Below, piece after piece: positions 19,857-26,765 of a stretch of DNA of 26,765 nt. The translations under genes and the position numbers were made by a program. The notes beneath the pieces are model-generated. The model worked only from the letters and a program-made list of their open reading frames with translations, was not told the origin of the DNA and did not search any database. Source of the DNA: Saprolegnia diclina VS20 (lineage: Eukaryota > Oomycota > Saprolegniomycetes > Saprolegniales > Saprolegniaceae); NCBI RefSeq assembly GCF_000281045.1, contig NW_008246121.1, forward strand, positions 48,239 to 75,003, given 5' to 3'. Each line of letters starts with the position of its first letter. Positions within the stretch are counted from its first letter, which is position 1.

Positions 19857-21802
19857 GTCGCCCCTCGCCTTCAGCGGAAGTACTAATTAAATACCATTGG
19901 AAGGTGTCGTAACGAGGGCCACTCCCTCAATGTAGCGTCAATCGGCGTGAGTGACGTGTCTTCTTCAACAAATCATAAGGGTAGTTTCAACTAAATGTAT
20001 GAGCATACCCCTCTTTATGAGAGAATAGCCTATGCTGCCATCTATTTATAAGGGTTTTTCTAGTGGCTTGCGCGTGCCACTCAATGAGCAGCGGCACAAC
20101 AAGGCGATTATACGTTCTCACAGGGTATGTATTGTAGGCGTCCATTGCGGTATACAAACAGCAAGTGCCATCAAGATCGGATCTGAGAGGTCTTTTGGGA
20201 TTGGCCACAGCCCAGCTTCAAGGTTGAAGTTGGGACTGCAAGATACGAGATTCACAACCTTTCAACAGACAACCTGAAAACGAATTTCTACAGAAAGCAT
20301 CCTGCGCAGCAGGTAGCCTATCGAACATTTCGTGAATGGAGAGAGAATGCATCTTGAAGCCGCGTTGACTCATATTCATTCGCTCTGGGCTCGAGCATCT
20401 CAAAGTCGCAGCGAAGCCACGCGACGAAGAAGCAGCTCGCGAAGCCTATCACACTATTTTGCGTCGTACGACCGGACTTGCTAGAAGGCCGTTCTGTTCC
20501 AGTTCACAGCTCAAGCCAAGCGCCCTTCGCATCTGCTCTCCCACCAAGCTAGGCTTGTCGGTGACCATACAAGCGAGCACCCTACAGGGCAATCATGCCA
20601 GGCAATGGTGCTTCGTTTATACGCTGCAGTGGTGCACATGAGACGCGACTCGCGCTGGCGTACGGCTGCCGCAGCGGCTGCCGTGCTTATGCAAAAACTG
20701 ACTCATAACTACGGTATTTTGGTACATCTTAAACATCCACAAAAGCTCATTAATATGCTTTTAACGGACAGTACTCTGGGCTGCACAGTGGCCTGCACGT
20801 TTTTGCGGACAGGGAGCCGTCAAATTCTCTTTCATGGATTTTTATTTTCCTCTCCAGGAATATAATGACTGGATATTTGTATGTATTATTTTGAATCGAG
20901 CATAAGCGACGCGTGAACAGAATTCAGCGGCTGCTTGTCCGCTAAAATGCTTGGCCAATCACAGGCCGAAGAAAATGAGAAAAGCGCAGAGTTTTGGCGA
21001 ATAGGCGCAGAGAACAATGACCGCAGGCGGCGGGCTGCGCACGTGAGTGAGCGCCGACAGCGGGCAGCTACAGCGGACGTACCGGTATTCGACTGCTAGA
21101 ACTTTACGGTTGAGGGCGCCCACCACATGTGCACTGCAATGCCGTCCGTAAGAAGCTCGAGAGCAACCTCAGCGAGATCAAGAAGCACTAGTACTGCGCG
21201 AGGTCAACATTGGGTGCGCTGTGTTAATGAGCCGTCCTCGTTAAAGGAAGCCACGGACGGATGGACACGAAGCGCGCGTCTTCAATTAAGAATGTTTCCT
21301 TGGGTTTATTAGGATGTTATAGCGTCGACGCTCAGTGGTTACCGCGTCAACGCAGTGCGCTCGCGAGTTTCAACTGGGATCGTAAATTGCCCTGTCATCT
21401 CGGCTACGGTGATGGCATCAAGGAGGTGTACTAGCACACAGGTACACACACTTTCGAGCTCCTAATGAAAAGGATGATGTAGCGTGCGTCGGCATTCGGC
21501 GCTTGCTTGCCACGCAAGTCCAATCCTCGAGCAAGGTCCCCGTTTACCTTTGACGAGTACGAGAGCCTCGGCCGAGACAACCTCGCGCGCCTCTTCTTGA
21601 CCATGTAGTGGGCCTTATGTGTCGATCCAAGTCGACGGAGACGGGATGCTTGGAACACCACTCGAGCGTAGGCGACTCTACGATAGCGAGCTGCCTCAAT
21701 ACTCCGCAACCATATTGCCACGTCACGGAGTCTTTCTGGCCAATCAGATACCAGGGAATTTTAACGGGTGGCCTGTCCGTCAAATTCCGATCACAATTCA
21801 CT
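19857..21802. other. Gene-poor region
   Basis: Nearly 2 kb with no confident intact gene. It is more AT-rich than its neighbours from about 19880 to 20100 and from 20690 to 20900. Short open frames occur on both strands without family resemblance. One of 50 codons at 20947-21100 is strongly charged (Glu/Arg-rich) and has a good ATG, but its status is open. A degenerate myosin-like segment lies at 21100-21608 and is listed separately. The first 200 bases probably carry the promoter of the ACT kinase. Confidence 0.5.
21100..21608 (+). pseudogene. Decayed myosin-motor-like fragment
   Basis: Pieces in different plus-strand frames follow the order of the C-terminal part of a myosin head. FTVEGAHH is near the start. 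VRKKLESNLSEIKKH lies near 21147. QHWVRCVNEPSSLKEA, near 21208, resembles the conserved HFVRCIKPN block. RLQLR follows, then SGYRVNAVRSRVS near 21332, and PFTFDEYESLG near 21540, resembling the FTFDEF block after the converter start. The pieces are broken by stops and frame changes, and the neighbouring blocks of a full motor were not found. I therefore call it a relic of a host gene rather than a gene. Several short matches in the right order make chance less likely, but the assignment is tentative. Confidence 0.4.
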
Positions 21803-22796
21803 TTACGAGACGGTGCAGCTGTCATGCAAGACGCGCCAGAGAGCTTTCTCCTTGCGTGCAACGAGCCGCTTGCTTCGGCGCGGCATCTGCTGAGGAGAGT
21901 ACACGATGGCGTCGACATCGAGCACATCTACGCGTGGGCGAACTTTGCGAGCAGCGATGTCGTCCGAGGACAACCACGAGCGATACCGCCGCATTTTTGA
22001 CTCACCTGGCAGCGCCGTGCCATCACCAATGGCGCTGGACATCGGGGACTCGTCAGCGTTGTTGTCAGCAAGGGCGATAACGGGAGGGTCGAGCGTTTGT
22101 TGGCTCGTCTCGGTGTCGTTGTCGCGGGTTTTGGCCATGTCTCCAAGAGTGCCATCGTTGCCCGCGTCGGTCTCGACTGACCAGGTGCCTTGGGTGGTGT
22201 GCGTTACCTCTGTCGTGGAGCTTGCGCTTGTTAGGTTGATGAGTTGGTCCGGCGAAGAGACAGCGCCGCGGTTGGTGCGAAGCACATACCTACCATTAGC
22301 CATCGCACCTCGCAAAATCCGCATCGAACGCACGCAATGACAAAGTCGTTGCCAGAAGCAAGTGTGATGATGTCGCCATCAGCCAGACGGTGTGGCGTAT
22401 GGCCTGTATGCCTGCATCAGAGTCGATGGCATCGGAGATCGATAAGCGTACTCGACACAGGCGTCGCGTTGACAAGCACTGCGTTTATCGGTGTACCAGT
22501 CACGTACACGTCCTCGCCGGTCACTCGGACAGCTATCGTATGCTGCGCGCAGCGGCGAAGAGCTGCTTGTTGCTCTTGCGTCGCCGAGCCGAACGGGGTG
22601 CTAAAGCTCGTGCCGGCACACAAGATAAGGCTTGGCAGTCTACACGGGCATGAACGTCTCAAGCACACGCGCGAGCCTACTGGAGCATCTCGCGGTGTAG
22701 CTTCAAGCGGCGGATGGCGCGTCGCGTCGTCGCTGGCAGCGAGCTCAGGTTGAGCTCCAGGCAGTGCATGCGACTTGCAATCTTTTGAAAATGCAT
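21803..22796 (-). CDS. Probable FHA-domain protein
   Basis: Four exons on the minus strand: 22796-22681, 22639-22452, 22403-22334, 22289-21803, giving 286 residues with frame kept throughout. Introns of 41, 48 and 44 bases start with GTAGGC, GTACGC and GTGCGT, as elsewhere in the window. The joined region (about 70-125) reads like the second half of a forkhead-associated domain: VTGEDVYVTGTPINAVLVNATPV, then PHRLADGDIITLASGNDFVIAYVLR. In FHA domains this part is typically ..V.NGT.VNG....L.DGD.I.LG...F.F. The first half, including the usual GR and SxxH motifs, is weak. The remaining 150 residues are Ser/Thr/Asp-rich, ending in a basic stretch. FHA domains bind phosphothreonine peptides; partner and pathway are unknown. 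The first ATG at 22796 was used; a second lies nine codons on. Exon 3 has only 70 bases, which hides the gene from simple frame scans. Confidence 0.6.
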
Positions 22797-22800
22797 CCTG

Positions 22801-22818
22801 TCCGGTTAGATTACCGGA
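22801..22818. repeat. Inverted repeat upstream of the FHA gene
   Basis: TCCGGT and ACCGGA flank a six-base spacer and form a perfect 6-base-arm palindrome, five bases upstream of the proposed FHA start codon on the minus strand. It could be a protein-binding site or a hairpin in the 5' leader; nothing shows which. Confidence 0.5.
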
Positions 22819-22876
22819 AATTGCTTTTGGCGTTTAAAAACAGATAATTTAATTTAACGCAACTTCGTTGAGGGAT

Positions 22877-22897
22877 TGTTGAGCTGCAGCCTCAACA
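22877..22897. repeat. Perfect hairpin, 7-base arms
   Basis: TGTTGAG, a seven-base loop CTGCAGC, and CTCAACA. The loop includes a PstI-type palindrome, CTGCAG. It lies in the AT-rich divergent promoter region, and a function is not evident. Confidence 0.5.
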
Positions 22898-23094
22898 TTG
22901 CGAGTAAATTTGGGTCCTTTTAGTTTCCAGTATTTGACTTCTTTTGAAATAAATATGAAGTTGCTTACAGTTAGCAAGTTAGATTTTACTCATTAAAAAA
23001 ATTAATTGTATTGTATATATCTCTCTTGATTGGCGCAAAATCCAGCGGTTTGCCGAATCACACGTTGGCCCATTATTGCGATCTGTCTCGAAGC

Positions 23095-25003
<1,909 letters not shown>

Positions 25004-25143
25004 ATTGATTGCAAAACACGACGTGTCTCTTCAGGATCCGTCTCTGCGTGCATGTCGCAACCACGTTACCACAGCATTACCACCAGCGCAATTATTGTCG
25101 GAGCTAATATATATAGATTACTGGAGTAAGGAACAGGAGGGTG

Positions 25144-25971
25144 CTATAAGAACATGGACGCGGCTTCAAAGAGCATGCCAAACTCGTCGTCGCGAATCGG
25201 GCCCTGGGTCGGCGTTGGGGCGCGGCGCTGCAGCGAAAGGTGCGGTGGCAGCGGCGGTTGCCAGGGCTGGTCTTCTTTCAAATCGTGGATGATGCTGTCG
25301 GTGAGGGCGGCGTCGAGCGCGATGCTGGGCGGCGGTCGCTTGGCCTCGTCGAGAAGCCCGGGAAAGTGCGTGAGGGTTTGCAGGAGGTGGTAGTCGTCGA
25401 TCGGTGGCGGTGATGACGGTGCGTTCTCGGGCTCTATCAGTTCGCGGAGCACCTCCATGTCCTGCTCGTTGAGATGCAGCATCGGGTCCACCGAGAAGGG
25501 CGCGTCGTCGGAGGCTGGCGCCTCGGCTTCGAGGAAGCGCTCCATGGCCTCGTCCTCTTCGACCGAGACGTGGTTGTCGTCGTCCGGGCCGTAGTGGCGC
25601 GTGATCTTGCAGAGGAGGTCCTTGCGGTTCTGGCGGAAGAACGGGTGCGTGAACGTGTACATGTGCGACCGGTACCGCGTGTTCTTCTTGAAGCCAAAGT
25701 AGTTGAGTTGGCGCTGGAAGCTTGTGAACTTGGAGTGCTTAAAGTACTTGGGCAGCACTGTGGTTTCGAGAGCGTGGCGGTCGAGCACTTGGACCGCGAC
25801 GCCGTCCGAGGTCCACGTGATGATGTTGGCGTTCTCGTTCTCGAGCATGTCGAAGAGCGAGCGCAGGAACTTGGGCACGCCGACGTCGCGCTTCTTCATG
25901 CGCGTCACGAGCGCGGGCGGCGGCGGACTGATCATCCCAAGCGGCGAAATTGGGCACTGACTGCCGGGCAT
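25144..25971 (-). CDS. Heat shock factor-type DNA-binding transcription factor
   Basis: Single exon of 275 residues from the first in-frame ATG; the open frame continues upstream only to a TTG. The HSF-type DNA-binding domain spans about 32-130: VPKFLRSLFDML, ITWTSDGVAVQV, and the recognition helix FTSFQRQLNYFGFKK. The rest is acidic and Pro-rich, with no long heptad coiled coil, so the usual trimerisation region is short or missing. A C-terminal DDEFGMLFEAASMFL mixes acidic, aromatic and bulky hydrophobic residues like an activation motif. HSF-type proteins act in the nucleus; oomycetes have many, not all stress-related. The gene converges with the leucyl aminopeptidase, leaving 140 bases between the stops. 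Confidence 0.9.
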   Translation of the reverse strand: MPGSQCPISPLGMISPPPPALVTRMKKRDVGVPKFLRSLFDMLENENANIITWTSDGVAVQVLDRHALETTVLPKYFKHSKFTSFQRQLNYFGFKKNTRYRSHMYTFTHPFFRQNRKDLLCKITRHYGPDDDNHVSVEEDEAMERFLEAEAPASDDAPFSVDPMLHLNEQDMEVLRELIEPENAPSSPPPIDDYHLLQTLTHFPGLLDEAKRPPPSIALDAALTDSIIHDLKEDQPWQPPLPPHLSLQRRAPTPTQGPIRDDEFGMLFEAASMFL

Positions 25972-26765
25972 CAGCCGGCCCGCGGCAGCCAGCTGGCGCC
26001 CCGTCTGGGTACACGGCGCCTGTCCCGAGCTCGCATACAAAGCGCAAGGTTAAAGTCACTGCGATGGTGCAAACTCAACGTTCCGAGTGTGACACACTGG
26101 CCGCGTTCGATGGAAAGCATGCGGGACGCCAATTATCTAGAGGTTTGTATGCCGGCGAAACAGAATTTTATTACCGACCAGGCAGCGTATCCTGGACATG
26201 CGCCAATCAGCGGCCGATACACTTACACTGGACCAATCCCAGCGCCGATGAGCACATTGCCGCGTTACGCGGCGCCGTGGTACGGGCCCGCGTCGCCCCA
26301 CTCGACTGCGGCCCTTCCAGTAGACTTGAAGTTTGGCGGCGCGGGCGGGGGGCGAACTGCAAACGGAAAGTAGCCGAGAAGGCCGATGACGACGTAATCC
26401 AAGGACCGAGTACATTACTGTACCTTTCGCTGATCGCAGTCGTCCCGATGCACTGGACGTCATCCGGGCCACCGATGCCTGACTGTCGTGGGATGAACAT
26501 CAGCTGCGCAATATGCACGGTGGGCCCGGCTAGCCGTAGGTACCCATAGCTGGTACCCATCGGGTCCTCCGATGCTATTATCAGTTGCCGCGTCCTTGGC
26601 GCCATCATGGTACCACCGCGAGTCGGAAATCGATTGGCTGGCTTCCAAGCGCCGGCTCTTGCCGTCTCCTTGCGTTCGATTTCGCTGGCGCGGACGTCAC
26701 GCTCTGCGACTGCACAGGCCGAGACAAGGACGGATATACGGTCGCACGCACGTGGTTGATTTTAC
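25972..26765. other. Right-edge region, unresolved
   Basis: The first 130 bases probably carry the promoter of the HSF-type gene. Beyond that, several frames on both strands are open for 60-130 codons, and none resembles a known family. One plus-strand frame remains open to the window end and reads as protein-like in its last 35 codons (containing FDFAGADVTLCDC). Stops lie upstream in the same frame, so this may be a 5' exon fragment of a gene beyond the edge, a relic, or chance. A direct repeat GGTACCCAT occurs at 26539 and 26552. Confidence 0.4.
26110..26373 (+). CDS. Small Pro/Tyr/Ala-rich open frame, hypothetical
   Basis: 87 codons from ATG, with a composition rich in Pro, Tyr, Ala and Gly (YTYTGPIPAPMSTLPRYAAPWYGPASP), ending in a Gly run. 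It has no signal peptide, membrane segment or known domain. It would share a 138-base divergent promoter with the HSF-type gene. The stop TAG overlaps a possible GTAGCC donor, so the frame may be a first exon. The similar openness of other frames here makes this weak. Confidence 0.25.
   Translation: MESMRDANYLEVCMPAKQNFITDQAAYPGHAPISGRYTYTGPIPAPMSTLPRYAAPWYGPASPHSTAALPVDLKFGGAGGGRTANGK

Larger units (their letters stand above)
22797..23094. promoter_or_regulatory. AT-rich divergent promoter region, FHA gene and leucyl aminopeptidase
   Basis: 298 bases between two divergent start codons, strongly AT-rich from about 22820 to 23030 in contrast to the GC-rich genes. It holds a TCCGGT/ACCGGA inverted repeat next to the FHA start, a perfect seven-base-arm hairpin at 22877-22897, poly-A and poly-T runs near 22990, and TGTATATATCT near 23013. 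A TCATT motif close to the A-run loosely resembles an oomycete initiator. Confidence 0.5.

Noticed and set aside
22417-22668. Retroelement protease-like reading of AVLVNATPVSS on the minus strand
   Set aside because: The catalytic DTG-type motif is absent, and splicing gives a better fit to the end of an FHA domain in a frame-consistent gene.
25972-26040. TTG-initiated extension of the HSF-type protein
   Set aside because: The first in-frame ATG is at 25971; the extension has no conserved feature.

Overview
The window looks like nuclear DNA of an oomycete (water mould), probably from the Saprolegniales side. The strongest evidence is a pair of elicitin-like secreted proteins, a family essentially restricted to oomycetes. 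Supporting evidence is the flagellar gene CFAP52 (zoospores), GC-rich coding sequence, closely packed genes on both strands, and many very short introns. The genus is inference. No rRNA, tRNA, CRISPR array or intact mobile element was seen.

Layout. (1) 1-3361: a divergent elicitin-like pair, the left member cut by the window edge, separated by about 2 kb without a recognisable gene. (2) 4179-5204: a manganese-type cation diffusion facilitator. (3) 6212-10288: a membrane-anchored TKL kinase and, tail to tail only 15 bases away, CFAP52. (4) 10529-17339: three genes in one direction: phospholipase B-like hydrolase, single-chain urease, and a RAD7-like leucine-rich repeat protein. (5) 17371-19856: an ACT-domain TKL kinase with the architecture of plant STY kinases, tail to tail with the RAD7-like gene. 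(6) 19857-21802: a gene-poor stretch with a decayed myosin-motor-like fragment. (7) 21803-25003: a four-exon FHA-domain gene on the minus strand, divergent from a ten-exon M17 leucyl aminopeptidase. (8) 25144-25971: a heat-shock-factor-type transcription factor, then an unresolved right edge.

The exon structures were built by hand. Each splice was chosen to keep the reading frame and family similarity, and every multi-exon model gives a total length divisible by three. The 41 inferred introns are 40-55 bases long; 38 end in TAG and 19 begin with GTAC, with no GTAA or GTGA donor. The genes do not form an obvious pathway. They are mostly housekeeping or regulatory genes (nitrogen and peptide turnover, metal transport, DNA repair, signalling, cilium) with one secreted, possibly host- or sterol-facing, elicitin cluster. 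I did not find a convincing new multi-gene system. The most interesting points are the elicitin variant lacking one disulfide, the plant-like STY kinase, the intron signature and the microexon.
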